Shown: positions 32,599-45,499 of the stretch, piece after piece
Layout: every line of letters begins with the position of its first letter
Numbering within the stretch: the first letter of the stretch is position 1
Origin: Rosa chinensis
Lineage: Eukaryota; Streptophyta; Magnoliopsida; Rosales; Rosaceae
DNA length: 64,000 nucleotides
Direction of reading: 5' to 3'
Assembly (NCBI RefSeq): GCF_002994745.2
Contig: NC_037092.1
Coordinates: 13,445,501 to 13,509,500, forward strand
Program-made: the position numbers and the translations under genes
The notes under the pieces: generated by a model
What the model was told of the DNA's origin: nothing
Databases searched by the model: none
What the model saw: the letters and a program-made list of their open reading frames with translations, nothing else

Positions 32599-35500
32599 TA
32601 GAGGTGGCAAATGGGCCACTAAGTGTTAGCCAAATAGCCACCCTCAAGTATAAGGGGTACAAGTAATAGTATAGGGATTTAAAAAAAGTTGTCGAACCCA
32701 CGAGGATTGGATTCCTTTCACTAGCTAGGGTGTTAACCTAAGGAGAGCTAGAATATGCAAATGTACAATCACAAACCTAAATTCACAAGGAAATCTAGGC
32801 TCATGGTGAGTATGTGCATTGTGGTGATAGTGAAATTGTTTGTTGGATAGAGTAGTGAACCAAATTAAATTAAATGCTCAAATGTAAACTAAATTACTCT
32901 AAACTAAACTAGTAAAATAATGGATGAAGTTAGGGGTTGGATTGTCTACCACTAACCTCCCTTGCAAGTATTAAAGTTCAAATACAAGTGATGCTATTCT
33001 AATTTCCTAATTACCTCTTTGCATCCGGATAAGACTACAAAGGCTTAAACTCCTTTTATTTTATCAATTTCCACCAGATAAGTGCGAAACTAACTACCCA
33101 AGAACAAGTTATATTACCGGATAAGTATCAATTTCTTGCTCCTAGATGCATAAAGATTTGAGTTTAGATAATCAAGCAAGCAAACCAATCCTAGATCTAG
33201 GTGATTTTAACTCACCACCCTCACATGCACATAGAGGATGCTATCATGCTATTAAAGTTCAAGGTTAACTACTCCCTAAACATTTTTTCATGAGATGATA
33301 AACACAACACATTCAAAATAGTTAAGTTTGAATGAATGCATTCACTTCTTGAATTAGCATATGAAGATGAAAATCACAAATAACAACAAATGTCAATTAA
33401 AACATCAATTCATACAAGTTTGGCTACGGCTTTCAACCCTAGCCCCAACAAAGTAACTACTCACTCATAATCATACAAATTGGCATCAAATCTATAAAGT
33501 AAATCAAGGTAAATTAAAGAGTTAAGGGAAGAAAGAACTAGTTAAAGCTTGACAAATCAATGGGTAGCTTCTCCTTCATTTTTTTCCTTCAATGCTCCTT
33601 GATTAATCCTCCTCGATGGTGGAATGGATGGCTAATGAACTTCTTGATGGTGATGATGAATGAAATGATGATGAAGATATGATGCTCCTTTGGCTAACTT
33701 TGAGTGGTGGTGATGAAGTTTATGGTGGTGGAAGATGGTAGTTGTGGTGGTGATGATGGAGTAGATTGGGTATTGTGGGTTTGGATTTTGGGAGGTGGAG
33801 ATGGAGGTTTTGTGAAGGAGATGAAGAGAGAAATCAGATGTAATGGGATGAAGGACTTGGTGATTGAGAGTGAGAGGAGAATGTATTTAAATAGGGAAGA
33901 AAAAGAAGAGTGAAATGATGAGAGAAAGAAAAATAATGAAAGTGGAGTATGGGAGTGGTTTGTAAAATAAGTAAAAGATGGGGTAATGATGAAATGAAAG
34001 CAAAGCATGAAGGTGCAGAAACATGGAAGTGATGATGATCTATTAAAGAGAATGGAGTAGAAAAATATATCCAAGGAAAAAGAGAAAAGCATCTAGCTTT
34101 CTTCATGTGGGTAGGAAACATGAACATGTGAATATTGAGCTGGTTTTAGGTCAGTTTCTGCCCCTTTATTCCTTCAATTATTTCTCCACCAAAAGTTCAG
34201 ATTTTGCTCGTTACTTCTTCATAAAAAATGTTCCTTTATGAGTGTAAATCATCCTGCTAGAATTTCAGAGCTTTTGGAATAGTGGTTGGGCCGGAAATGC
34301 TACTGGACTCCTTACAGGTCCAGTTTTCCAGTTTTGCTTCTGCAGAAAATTGGACTGATTGTTTGAAGGCCTTCCACTTCTATCTGGCTCTTGTACTCTT
34401 CATAAGAAATGTTTCTTAGGATGTCTATAATTGATCTACAGAGTTTCAGCTCATTTGGAGTTCATTTGTTCAGGCGGCCTCTCCTTCTTCCTTGTCTAGC
34501 TCACTTTCTCCTAGCCGGAGTAAGAAAATGTTCTAAGGTTGACTTTTTAGTGCATTTCCATTCTTCTCCATCATTTCCTAGCATGATAAGGAAAACATAA
34601 TAAATATATATAAATAAACACAAAGGTTAAGCAAAAGTATAAGATTAGGGAAATAATGAAATTGGATTAGTCAAAATTAAATTTGGACTTTAAAACAAGT
34701 AATTTCCATGTTTTAGGGGACAAATATGTATATGAATTATGATCTAACACTAAGCACGAGCACGACACGGGCCCGGCACACTTAAAAGAGGCCCGGCACG
34801 GCCCAAACTCGTTAGTGGCCCGGCACGACCCGAGCACGTAAGAATAACGGGCCGGGTTGGACCTAGGAATATTGGCCCATTGGCCCGGCCCTGCCCGAGC
34901 CTGTGATGGGCCCGGCACGGCCCGAGTACGACATATTGTGGGCTGGCCCGTTACAAATACAAAATTTCATTTTTTTTTTAAAAATATTTAAAAACCACAT
35001 TGATGAGATTTGAATATTAGACCTCTTTTTTAAAATCTCATGACAATTCCACCAATGCTATTTCTTTATATTGTCAAAATAGTGAAATAAAATGTTATAT
35101 CCTTATTTTGACATAAAGTAATTTTTCTAATCTCATAATAATACAAATATAGAATGAAAGAAAGAATAATATGATACTAAATCTTCATTATATTAATAAA
35201 GATTAATCTCACAATAATATACTACAAGCAATATATTTTGAGTTATTTTTTTCTTTCTTTCTATCTTGTAGTGGAATATAAAAAATATTAGAAAACTAAT
35301 CTTAAAAAGCTAAGATTAAGAAAAATATTGTAGAACTTAATTTATTTTAATTTTCTAAATAGTTAAATAAAATAATTTTTATTTATTCAAATTAAGATTT
35401 TAAAATCGTGCTTTATAGTGGGTAGGCACGAGTACGGGCCGTTTATTGACCCGGCACGAGCATGGCCCGGCACGATATGGGCTCGGGCCATGGGCTGGAC

Positions 35501-35639
35501 CGGGCTTAATGTTTAAGTAAATGGGCCGGCACGAGCCCGACACGATAATAAATGGGCCGGCCCAAGCACTGCGCGAAGCACGACTAGGCCCGCTTAAAAT
35601 GGGTCTGGCAGGGCCGGGCCGGCCCGTTTGTCACCTCTA
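32599..35639. mobile_element. Inner hAT-like element, same family as the outer one
   Basis: The ends are TAGAGGTGGCAAATGGG and (reverse complement) TAGAGGTGACAAACGGG; the 8-bp TSD is CTGGGAAG (32591-32598) against CTAGGAAG (35640-35647), one mismatch. Its right part parallels 51432-51987 of the outer element. It is inserted in the LINE and contains a 2.1-kb solo LTR. Confidence 0.87.
32624..34749. mobile_element. 2.1-kb solo LTR inside the inner hAT-like element
   Basis: The ends TGTTAGCC and ATCTAACA are flanked by the 5-bp TSD CTAAG (32619-32623 and 34750-34754). Non-coding. It includes TTGTCGAACCCACGAGGATT near 32690, a phrase I associate with LTRs of plant Gypsy-type elements. Frames at 33694-34127 are low-complexity Ser/His/Phe translations and not genes. 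Confidence 0.85.
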
Positions 35640-36493
35640 CTAGGAAGGCAGGTTGAGCTGCCGTACTGCCCATAGAGCCAGAAACAAGCCTAGTAGTTCT
35701 TTCACAAAAGGACACTCCCAACAAATATGTAAAATCATTTCCTCCTTTGCACTACAAAGAAGGCACCCATCCTCCACAGGAATTCTACGAGACAGGAGTT
35801 GGGAACTTGTGGGAAAAATAGCAGAACACGCTTTCCAAAAATGAACTTTGATTTTACTTGAAACATTGGCAAACCAAATTCTCTTCCAAAAATCAATCAC
35901 ATTCCCTAGATGGAGACTCATATAGTTGATCAAAGGCAAGTAAATAGGCACTTCTCTTTGTGAACTTACCTTTAGGATCATAAGGCCAAACTAATCGATT
36001 AGAGACAGATCGATGACTCAAAGGAATAGCCAAGATCACATCTACATCCTCCTGATCAAAACTAGACCGTACCAAGTCAGTATCCCAACGCATCCCTGGC
36101 AGAATCAACTCCTTGACCCAAATAGGGCCAGCTCCCCTACGGATAATTGGCCTAAATGAAACCGGCCTAGGAATCCACGGGTCATCCCATACTCGAATAT
36201 CTGCATCATCACCAACTTGCCACTGTACATCCTTTTTAAGCAAACTCAAAGCAGAAAAAATCCCTCGCCAGCAAGAAGAAGGAGAGGAAGTCAAGTAACT
36301 ACTCCATATAACCCCATAAGGGAAGTACCGAGCATTGTACAAACATGCAAGAAGAGAAGTGGGATTGCACGCCAACCGCCATCCCTGCTTAGCTAGAAGA
36401 GCCAAATTATGAGCATGAAGATCTCTAAACCCCATCCTCCTAAGCTCCTTAGATTGACAAAGTTTAGACCAAGAAAGCCAATGAATCTTTTTA
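35640..36493 (-). pseudogene. LINE ORF2: zf-RVT region
   Basis: 'MGFRDLHAHNLALLAKQGWR' (36435) and 'QVGDDADIRVWDDPWIP' are the conserved region after RT. 'RIWFANVSSKIKVHFWKACS', 'GCLLCSAKEE' and 'ILHICWECPF' form the zinc-binding zf-RVT. A frameshift near 35980 and the inner hAT-like element interrupt it. Confidence 0.88.
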
Positions 36494-36917
36494 GAACTAA
36501 ATACTGATTACTACCTTGTAGTTTGGGTCTAAAATCAATTCAGTCTCTAAACTTCTAATTTCATCAAGAACACCCATGCACTTTCAATTTTGATCTAATA
36601 GGTCCAATTTATTAGTCTTCCGACAATTGAGTCATTTAACTTATTGACGTGGCTCATATATGGCCCATGTTTTATGACGTGGTGCTGAGGTGGCCTGCAT
36701 AATCAATTTAGGAGTGAGTTCCACTATTAAAAATTTATCAAATAAATAGTTTTTCAATAAATAATCCAACTATAACTTGAACCCATAACAGAATATCAAC
36801 GAATTGGACTTATTAGATCAAAATTGAATATACAGTGGTGTTTTTGATGAAATTAGAAGTCCAGGGACTAAACTGATTTTGGACCTAAACAATAGGGTAG
36901 TAACCAGTATTTAGCCC
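36494..36917. mobile_element. MULE-type MITE, 424 bp, in the LINE
   Basis: The 9-bp TSD ATCTTTTTA (36485-36493 and 36918-36926) and long inverted repeats (CTAAATACTGATTACTACC against CTAAATACTGGTTACTACC, continued by CTTCTAATTTCATCAA and TTCAATTTTGATCTAATA on both sides) identify a Mutator-like MITE with very long terminal inverted repeats. Confidence 0.88.
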
Positions 36918-38547
36918 ATCTTTTTATTCTCAGCTTTACTGCCCCACCAAAACCTTGCACACAATTGATGCAGAGAATCACAGAAACTTTGTGGCAAAAG
37001 AAAACAGTTCATAGAAAGTTGGTAAAGACTGGGCCACTACTCTAATCAACAAATCCTTACCGGCACTACCTAGTAGCTTACCTTGCCAACCTTCCAATTT
37101 CTTACTAAGCCGTTCTCTAATAAAAGCAAACGGTTCAGTTTTGTTTCGCCCCAAAAAGGTTGGGAGGCCCAGATACTCTTCATACTTGGGCACAATCTTA
37201 ACACCCAAAAAATCCGCCAACTGAATCTGCAAATCAGAATCAACTCTCACTAAAAACCACACTACTTTTAGAAAAATTAACCTATTAACCCGAAGCTGAT
37301 TCATAATCTGTAAGAACAGACTGAATATGCATAAACTCCTCCGGATGAGCTTTACCGAACAACAAACTGTCATCAGCAAAGAGCAAATGGTGAATAGTTG
37401 GTGCTCCAGTACAAACTTGAATACCATGTAACAACCCCAACTCAGCTTTACACTCTAGAAGCCTAGAAAATACCTCCGCACAAAGCAGAAACAAATATGG
37501 AGAGAGGGGGTCCCCTGGAAGAAGTGAGATAGCCACAAGGTTAACCATTAATCAAAAAGGAATACCTGACTGTAGAAACACACTGCATAATAATACAGAC
37601 CCAACTGTCATCAAACCCAAGTCATAATAATACTGCCTCCAGAAAACTCCACTCCATCCTATCATACGCTTTGCTCATATCTAACTTCAGAGACATAACA
37701 CCCTCCGTACTAGCTTCCAATTATGAATGAAATGGGAAACCTCGTTAGCAATCAATGTGTTATCAGTAATCAATCTACCCGGAATGAATGCACTTTGCGC
37801 TGGAGAGATCAATAAATCAAGAATCTTCTTCAACCGGTTAGCAACGTTGCAGAGAGCTATAGGTCTCAACTCAGACATAGTGGTAGTGGTAGGATTTTTC
37901 ACCATGGGAATTAAACATACATGAGTAAGGTTAATGGCCCCCAACAACCTTCCAGAATGAAGAAAGTCTTGAACAGCTATAACAACATCAGTCCCAATAA
38001 CATCCCAGTATTGCCTAAAAAAAGATAGGTGGCATCCCATCCGGACCTGGATCCTTTGTCAGATACATATGAAAAAGAGCAATTCTAATCTCCTTCGCAG
38101 AGTAGGGAGCACACAACTCCGCATTCATGTCACTAGTGACCTTAGGCTGTAATAATCCCACAACATCTTGCATCTATTCAGAATCCACAGCTTGCAATGT
38201 GAACATAGTTGAAAAGTAATCCAAAATCACAGCCTCCATGCCTGCCTTACATGTCTGCCAATGACCATCTAAATCAAATAAACCCTAAAGTCTATTCTTA
38301 GCCCTACGGTTAGAAGCCTTACGGTGAAAATATTTTGTATTACTGTTACCCTTTGCTAACCAAGTGAACTTAGCTCTTTGCTTCCAATAGTTATGCTCGT
38401 CAGACAGGAGAGTGTCCAACTTAGAAGACAAAACCAACCCTTCCTGGTGAGATAGATCAGATTGTGGAGAGTTCAGCAGTTCTTGCAACCCTTCCCTAAA
38501 AAACTCTATCTCTCTTTTCCTGGTCCTGAACATGGTCCGCTGCCATT
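36918..38547 (-). pseudogene. LINE ORF2: reverse transcriptase
   Basis: RT motifs are in order: 'LTHVCLIPMVKNP', 'SELRPIALCNV', 'SAFIPGRLITDN', 'GDPLSPYLFLLCAEVFSRLL', 'HLLFADDSLLF' (catalytic Asp pair), then 'EYLGLPTFLGRNK' and 'KKLEGWQGKLLGSAGKDLLI'. They are spread over three frames (38040-37687, 37548-37285, 37427-36978), so the copy is dead. The Gypsy element interrupts the ORF at 38547. Confidence 0.9.
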
Positions 38548-38948
38548 TGTTGGCATACATATACCTCCCAGGCACAAGTATCGGAAGCACAAGACTAGTA
38601 TCGCTAATATACCAGACAGATAAGCTCCCAACCGAGGTTTTCGATACCCCTCGGGGCAATATCAGGATTCCGAGCGTCCCACACCGAAAGAAACGGAACC
38701 AAGCTCCCATAAACCAGCTACATCAAGGTCATCTCCAACAACCTGAAGAGGTAACTGTTTACTATCGTTTTCCATTATCATTATCTCATTTGACACTGAC
38801 TTAAGCATCGGAGCGTTGAAGGCCGATACACCCGTTCATCCCTCTGACCTTCGTCTGTTTTGCAGATAAGCGAGACCGATAGCGATAGTAACGAACTGAT
38901 ATAACCCGTGTTCAGCAGGATCAGACTCTTCTCGAAACAACTGAAACA
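38548..38948 (+). repeat. 5' LTR of the Gypsy element
   Basis: It starts TGTTGGCATACA and ends AACTGAAACA. It differs from the 3' LTR by scattered substitutions, so both have aged since insertion. Confidence 0.9.
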
Positions 38949-38989
38949 TTTGGTGCTAGAAGGAGGGCGAGAATATATACTGATGATTC

Positions 38990-39660
38990 GGAATCCCCCC
39001 GACAATCATTACTGATAACGATGCCCAGTTCGACAACGATACACTCAGGGACTTCGTTGGCCAATATGGCACGCATATCCGATATGCCTCCCCACACACC
39101 CATAGACAAACGGCCAAGCCGAAGCTGTCAACAAGATAATTAAGCAGAATTTGAAGAAGAGACTCGACGATGCCAAGGGCTTATGGGCCGAAAAACTCCC
39201 TGAGGTGCTATGGGCAATCCGAACGACCCCAATAGAAGCCAATGGCGAGTCCCCTTTCTGCTTGTCCTTCGGCACCAAGGCCGTGATCCCTGTCGAGTAG
39301 GAGGTGCATAGCGAGAGAATCGCATGCTTCGACCCACTCATAAACTCGGAAGGACTGAACCTCGACTCTGACCTCTTGGAAGAGGGCCACGAGCGAGCCC
39401 ATCTCAGGAATATCAACAACAAGCAGCGTATCGCTCGCTACTATAATGCCAGAGTCATGCCTCGGCTCCTCTCCATTGGGGACTGGGTAATGAAGGAAAA
39501 GATGCCAATCCCAATGGGGCTCAAGGTAACTTGGGAAGGGCCATACGAAATCATCGAGGTCGTTGGACCCACTACCTTCTACTTGAGGGGAGCCGATGGT
39601 ATCACCCTCCTACATCCCTGGAACTCCCAGCACTCCGCTACTACCCCAGGTAGCGCAAGG
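38990..39660 (+). pseudogene. Gypsy integrase, C-terminal remnant
   Basis: The translation reads around DNDAQFDNDTLRDF, then (another frame) [36 protein letters not shown], a TAG at 39298-39300, then ARYYNARVMPRLLSIGDWVM and GPYEIIEVVGPTTFYL. These are the end of the integrase core and the GPY/F module of plant Gypsy elements. A frameshift near 39110 and the stop break it. Confidence 0.88.
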
Positions 39661-40089
39661 AGTCAAGTCTACAGTCTGCTCCACCTCATTCGCCCCCCCC
39701 CCCCCCCCCCGAATGCTCGTAAGCGTCAATATTATCTCCTTTTACCTTTCTTAGTCCAATGTTTTTGCAGCTGCCTTCGTGTAGTATTGAATGATATGAT
39801 CTTCCCTATACATTGAATGCTCTCACAATACATCACCACTCCTCACCACACACCAACTGCATTAAACGAATGCTAACCTTTCGACCAATACTTGGTCACA
39901 TTTCTCCTATCATTATCGTCATAGGCCCTACAATGGCCATCATAACACGTAATAGGCAAGGGCACGCTATATAGCAATCCCAACTTATGGCCTATGAGCT
40001 TTATAATGTCAATGCGATATTGCTCACGGCCGGTTCCGCTGATACAACACAGTGCTGTCCCTCGCAAACCTTTGCGCTGCCAGTTGCGA

Positions 40090-40460
40090 TACTCCAATGA
40101 ATGAATGAATGAATGAATGTTACGCGATTCGCCAACCAATGAATAAATGTTACGCGATACTCCAATGAATGAACGAATGAATGTTACGCAATACGCCAAT
40201 GAATGAATGGTTCGCGATACGCTAATGAATAAATGAATGAATGAATGTTACGCGATACGCCAACCAATGAATAAATGAATGAATATTACGTGATACGCCA
40301 ACCAAAGAATGAATGAATGAATGAATGTTACGCGATACGCCAATGAATGAACGAATGAATGTTACGTGATACGCCAACGAATAAATGAATGAATGTTACG
40401 CAATACGCCAACCAATGAAGAAATGAATGAACGTTACGCGATACGCGTACGGATGGCTGA
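40090..40460. repeat. Short tandem repeat array in the Gypsy 3' region
   Basis: Ten irregular units of about 30-45 bp with the core GTTACGCGATACGCCAA and variable numbers of GAAT/AAAT tetramers. Such arrays are common in 3' regions of Tat-group Gypsy elements. Confidence 0.9.
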
Positions 40461-41829
40461 CTAAATGCTTCTTTTAATGACTGAATGTTAGCGATCGGCG
40501 ATATCCCACCATCAACGAATACTCCTATGCTTGAATTATATAAACGCTACCCAATGCGTCTCCATGATAACTGAACACATGATGGCCAATACATCACCAC
40601 GATTACAGTTATCACCACGCAACACACCGCGAGTCACGGGCCCCTCACCCGTAAGGCAGCGCCGGCACTCGCCGACGCAGTGCCATGCCAACTGTAATCT
40701 CTCAATATTTGCCACTTCCTATCGCCGCATAAGTTAATACCATACTACACGCCCTAACATGCGGTGCCCGCACTCGTATTTCACCACAATGATAAGTGAC
40801 ACACAATAAACAGCTCATATAGAAAATAAGCAACGATAGCACAATGAAAGATGATACATACTCCAAAAGCAATGTTTACTACAAAAGGGCTTTGCGACCA
40901 ATAGCGATACACCAATCGATACTTCCTACACACGCGATACACAACGACAATGCAAGTACATATTCTTACAAGCGCAATACACATGCAACTATCCTCGCTT
41001 GTCCTCCCCATCCCAATACAAGCTCACTCCGATTAAGTCTGATTCTTTGGAATTTGAGGAGTTTCAGCAGAAAATTGAAAAGGATTGATAGGCTGGCCGG
41101 GCAATGGTGGGAAAGACTTGGAGGCAGCATCGATCCACCATTCTTCGCCGTATCACCACACGATCTCCATCATTGTAGCCCGCCGCATCTCCATCACTCT
41201 TCGTCCTTGGGTTTCTCACTTGGACAAGTTTTCAATTCCACAAGGGCACTGATTGCGCAACCCCCAAACAGGTGTTAAAGCCAAATCCTTGTGAGATTAG
41301 GCTATAAAGACCATAACCCAAGATGAGATTAAGCTATAAAGCCCAGAAATCTGGAAATACGCACTGCCTAGAGGGAGGAAAAGATTTCAGAAGAAGAAGC
41401 ACAATGATAAACAAGGAAAACGCCATGTTTGAAATTTGATCCACCCATCTTCTTACCCCCTCCTATTTATAGGGAAACACCACCGCCACCAATTGTCTCC
41501 GGACGGCCAATCGTTGCATCGCCTTTATGACCTGGATTAATGACAAGGCAACCAATCGACAAAGCAATAAATATGTTCAATGCACGCGGGACTATCGCCC
41601 AACAATGCCTATTCCCCATAAACTTTTCGCATCCTAATACCATGCGGACATTCCAAAAACAGACCATTCAGTCAATGTCTCAACAAAATCCAAAGCATTT
41701 ACAAGGGAAACCTATCGCTAGTACAAACTGAAGAACTACAGCAGCTAAGTCTCGCCCTCGGCGCTACGCGCCTGCTCCTCTACTCGATCTCACTCCTCCA
41801 CCCTGTCTCGCTCTCCAGCATTCTCGCCT

Positions 41830-44800
41830 TGCACCCTTCCCTCGATGCCCACGCGGGACTCCCACTCGCTAGCAACACCCTCGACCTGGCGATCGCCAGC
41901 CTGGTCCGGTACAAGCTCCAGTGCTGCTTGCTCCCGGATCACGATCCCAAACCTCTACCGCCACTTGCAGCGCTAGCTTGCGACCTTGCTGCCTTCTTGG
42001 CCTGCATATCTCGCACCATCTTCTCCTGGTCAATCCAACCCGCAACGATATCGTCTTGAATCAAGTGCAGGGCCCTATCTGAGAAGGCTTTGTTCATCTT
42101 CTCTTGAAAGTGGTCTGACCGAAGATAGAGATCCACCGCCTTGTCTGCCCATCCGGCCTCGCCTTGTGGAGCTTGTCCGAATATGTCTCGGCGGCGGCAC
42201 GCAAGCGAATGCAATCCTCTACAAAGTCACTGGCCCGAGCTTGTTGCTTTGCCAACTCCTTCTTGAGCCGTTCCATTTCTGCCTCCTTCTGGGCCGCCTC
42301 GAGCTCAACATCTCGCAAGCGGTCAACCTCCCTCCGCAATGTATCTACCTGTCCCTCCAACTCCACCACATGATTAGGAAACGGGGTCAGGCTCTCCAGA
42401 GCAATAGCGCAACGCTCCAACTCGGTATCACGTTCCCGTACTTGCCTCTCCAATTCCTGCAATCGCTCCTCAGCCTCACCAACCCGGGCCCTCACTTGAT
42501 CTACCACCCTGAGACCATCCTCCGCTTGTTGCATCTTCTTGGTCAGCTCCAAGTTAGCCTCCTGTAGTTGAACGATAGTACCTTCGGCCTCCTAACGGCG
42601 GGCCTCCTCCACAGCGAGTGATCGCTCCAACTCCATCCTCCTCCCGATTCCATCATCTATCGCTCACCTCATGTCCTCTCGTTCTGCCTGACCACGGTCC
42701 AGCACATTGTGCAACTCGCGAGCCCGCTCCCTCTAGGAATTTAGCTCCCCTTGTAGACGGGCTATTCCCGGATGAAAATGAGCCACCAACTCAGCAGAAG
42801 CTTGATAGTTCATGTTCACAACTTTCACCACACATCATGATTAGCATAACAACTGGCACATGATAAGGGACAACTAAACCATGCAACTAAATAGCGATAC
42901 ATACCCTCATCAGCCTCTCCTGTGACTCCCGGTACCCCGAGCGAGGATCTTCTGCGTTCACCCAGCCGTGATCACGATGGCAATTTCACAAATCAGCTAC
43001 CATATGAAGAATGGGCCATCTGTGACTCCAATCTCGCCCAAGGTGCGTGCGAGACCCCCTGCAACTTCAGCACGAAAACCATGTGAACCCCCACTCGCCA
43101 ATCTCGAGCGAGAAGCATTCCTTGTTCCAGACCTCTTGCCCCCACGAACATCGATGCCGACACCTACTGGGGGACTCCCGAGACGTAGCTGCGGGGTGGT
43201 CGTCTTCTTAGATCCAATACCATCAGTCCGAGCGCATGTATCCGACACTCGGATCCCATCCCCCTCACCATCCTGGCCATGGGTCCCCCCGGTAACTTGG
43301 GCGACACCGACCACACCTTCTCCAGATTCAGGCTGCACCTCAAGAGTTTCGCCTTCCAGCCCTGTCTCTCCAACGACCTGGCTGGTCACCTCCGCCTCCC
43401 CACTGTCAACAGTGATGACCTCCCGCGAGGTTGAAGCTCCAACATCCTCGCCAAACACAGCGTCCAGCTGTTCCAACACTGCGTCTTGCACCAGCCGAGC
43501 ACGGGTGCTGGTATCGTTTTGACACGGCTCCACCTCTTCCAACAACTCCTCTACAGAGATCTCCACTTCCACCGTAGGCTCCGCGGCTCGAGCTATGTCA
43601 CCACGACCCACCCCTCATGCTGAGACTCAGGGGGACTGCCTCACCAATTCTCGAGGTGCGAAGGACTGACGCTCGCCATAGTGCACTTGCAGACGCTCGC
43701 GAGCTTCATCCCCCTACATTGGCGGCCCCTTGGGACTTCGTGCCAGTTCCCGCGTACCCTGCAGCTCCTGCCCCTCGACACTGGTTTCTTCCTCAGCTTA
43801 CTGGTTAAGATACTCCAGTACCGTGTCAAGGAACCTTAGGTACATCTCATCGGGCAACCGCATATCCACCCGATGATCGGTCACACATACCTCGTCAGGA
43901 AGATCAACATCAACTCACTTGGCTGTTTCCGATTCTTGCAATAATCCCTAAATTATGGTATCAAGATCGACCTCCGCGTAAGGGGCATCACTCTTGCTCG
44001 AAGCTTCATTAGGCATGTCCGCTACAGAGCACACAACACAATGTCAGAATACAAACACATAACGGTTAGGCAAGAAAATCACACCAACACCTATACACGG
44101 CCCCTCACCTGGACACCTCCCCAAATCAAACCTCTATTATATCGGGAGCCTACACAGGAGATAGAACCCCCTTGCCCCCTTGGGGAACGCACCCAGCACC
44201 CTCGCCACTCACTTCCGCTCCAGCGTGGTCAGGTCAGCCTCTTGCGTCACTACAATACAAAGACACGCCGTTAATACAACCATAGGTAAAACCCACCAAA
44301 ATACTCACATATGGGTTGAAAATGGGTCGGAGCTTGATGGACCATGTCTGGGTTCTGCCAGCGACCTTGCACCAGGGACGGCCTCGCCCGCCAGCGTGTA
44401 TAGATATTCGACGGCAGATCCTCGATAATCGCGCCGCCGTGCACCCTAAAATTCACACAACCATTATCACCCGACTTCGTCGAGTACTGTATTTTGAACA
44501 GGGAATTGAACTAGCCAATACTGGGGCACTGCAACATGCTCAGCTTCCATAGCACTAATACCCCCATTATTTGCCTCAGCGCATTAGGCAATAGTTGCCC
44601 TACCGATATATTCATGCATGACAGCAGATACTGCAACTCCTCCGGTATCGGGAATGTCAACCCACATTTGAGTTGATACTCATAAAAACATGCCCATCCC
44701 ACGGATGGCTAAAACACTCGCCATCCCTCAGAGGGTGCAACAGGACGTTGTCTGGAATCCCCCAAGCCGTCTCATATCAGCTATTTGATCCTTAGTCATA

Positions 44801-44997
44801 CTTGGCCCAGGTTGGTCAATTGGCGTCTCGCCGAGCAGTAACCGTCCACCCGGTGAGCAGTCCATCTCCAATACTTGAGAATCCTCCACGTCATGAACAT
44901 CAGGCTCCACGGATTGCCCAACCTCGGAACCCCACGGGATGAACCCTCGCCACTCCCTCTGACAACACCCTCGCCACCTCCTTGGAAACTCCCCATG
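41830..44997 (-). pseudogene. Antisense ORF of the Gypsy element (Transposase_28-like plus coiled coil), broken
   Basis: On the strand opposite to gag-pol. The N-terminal part near 44702-44511 reads 'CFYEYQLKCGLTFPIPEELQ' and 'PNALRQIMGVLVLW', which matches what I know of the plant 'putative gypsy type transposon' family (Transposase_28, PF04195). Middle parts (43611-42997) are acidic and Ser/Gly-rich. The C-terminal part (42552-42094) is a long coiled coil rich in Glu/Arg/Leu ('ELERQVRERDTELERCAIAL'). Frames are broken at several places and introns may exist. Function is unknown; in the Tat group such extra ORFs are known in antisense orientation. Confidence 0.65.
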
Positions 44998-45387
44998 AGG
45001 AACCCCTACACCACCTCCTTAGGAAGCACCCTCACCACCTCCTCGGGAACCACTCGCGGTACCCCCGCGGGGAACACCTTCACTACGACTGCGAGAAGCG
45101 CCCTCTCCTCCACCACGAGCGGTACTGAAGCCACCACGAGAGGAACCCTCTCGCCTACCACTGCTGGATTCTCCCACGCCATACTACGAGCCTATACCGA
45201 TAACTGGTCAGTCATTTCCTATCTATTGCCGTCCTTGAGCCTCCCCGCAAAATTTCAAATCTAAAAAACCTACCCGGCAGGGCCGATCCTCAGCTTTTTT
45301 ATGCCCAGGGTGAAATTTTTTGTATGTGCCTAACTAGCTTAAATGGATATGTAATGATTCTTTCAAAATGTCATATTCTAAATTCTT

Positions 45388-45490
45388 TTTTTAGGGGTTT
45401 GAAACCCAGTCAAGCTAGGCGGCTCATCCCCATGCCGATTTTATTACATAAAGAAACACTATACAATGGGGGGGACATAAAACCAAAACC
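45388..45490 (-). repeat. Possible short retroelement tail in the hAT element
   Basis: TTTTTTTAGGGGTTTGAAACCCAG followed by GGCTCATCCCCATGCC resembles TTTTTTGTGGTTTGAAACCCAG and CTCATCCTCACGCC at 60524-60575 in another hAT element. Both look like the T-run end of the same minus-strand retroelement. No TSD read. Confidence 0.4.
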
Positions 45491-45499
45491 CCATATAAA

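Noticed and set aside
33694..34127. Ser/His/Phe-rich frames
   Set aside because: Low-complexity frames inside a solo LTR.
39690..39715. Long C-run as a functional site (also 49151-49166)
   Set aside because: Homopolymers without context; they may be sequencing or assembly uncertainty.
40090..40460. CRISPR-like array
   Set aside because: Unit length is irregular, there are no unique spacers, and it sits in the 3' region of a plant Gypsy element.
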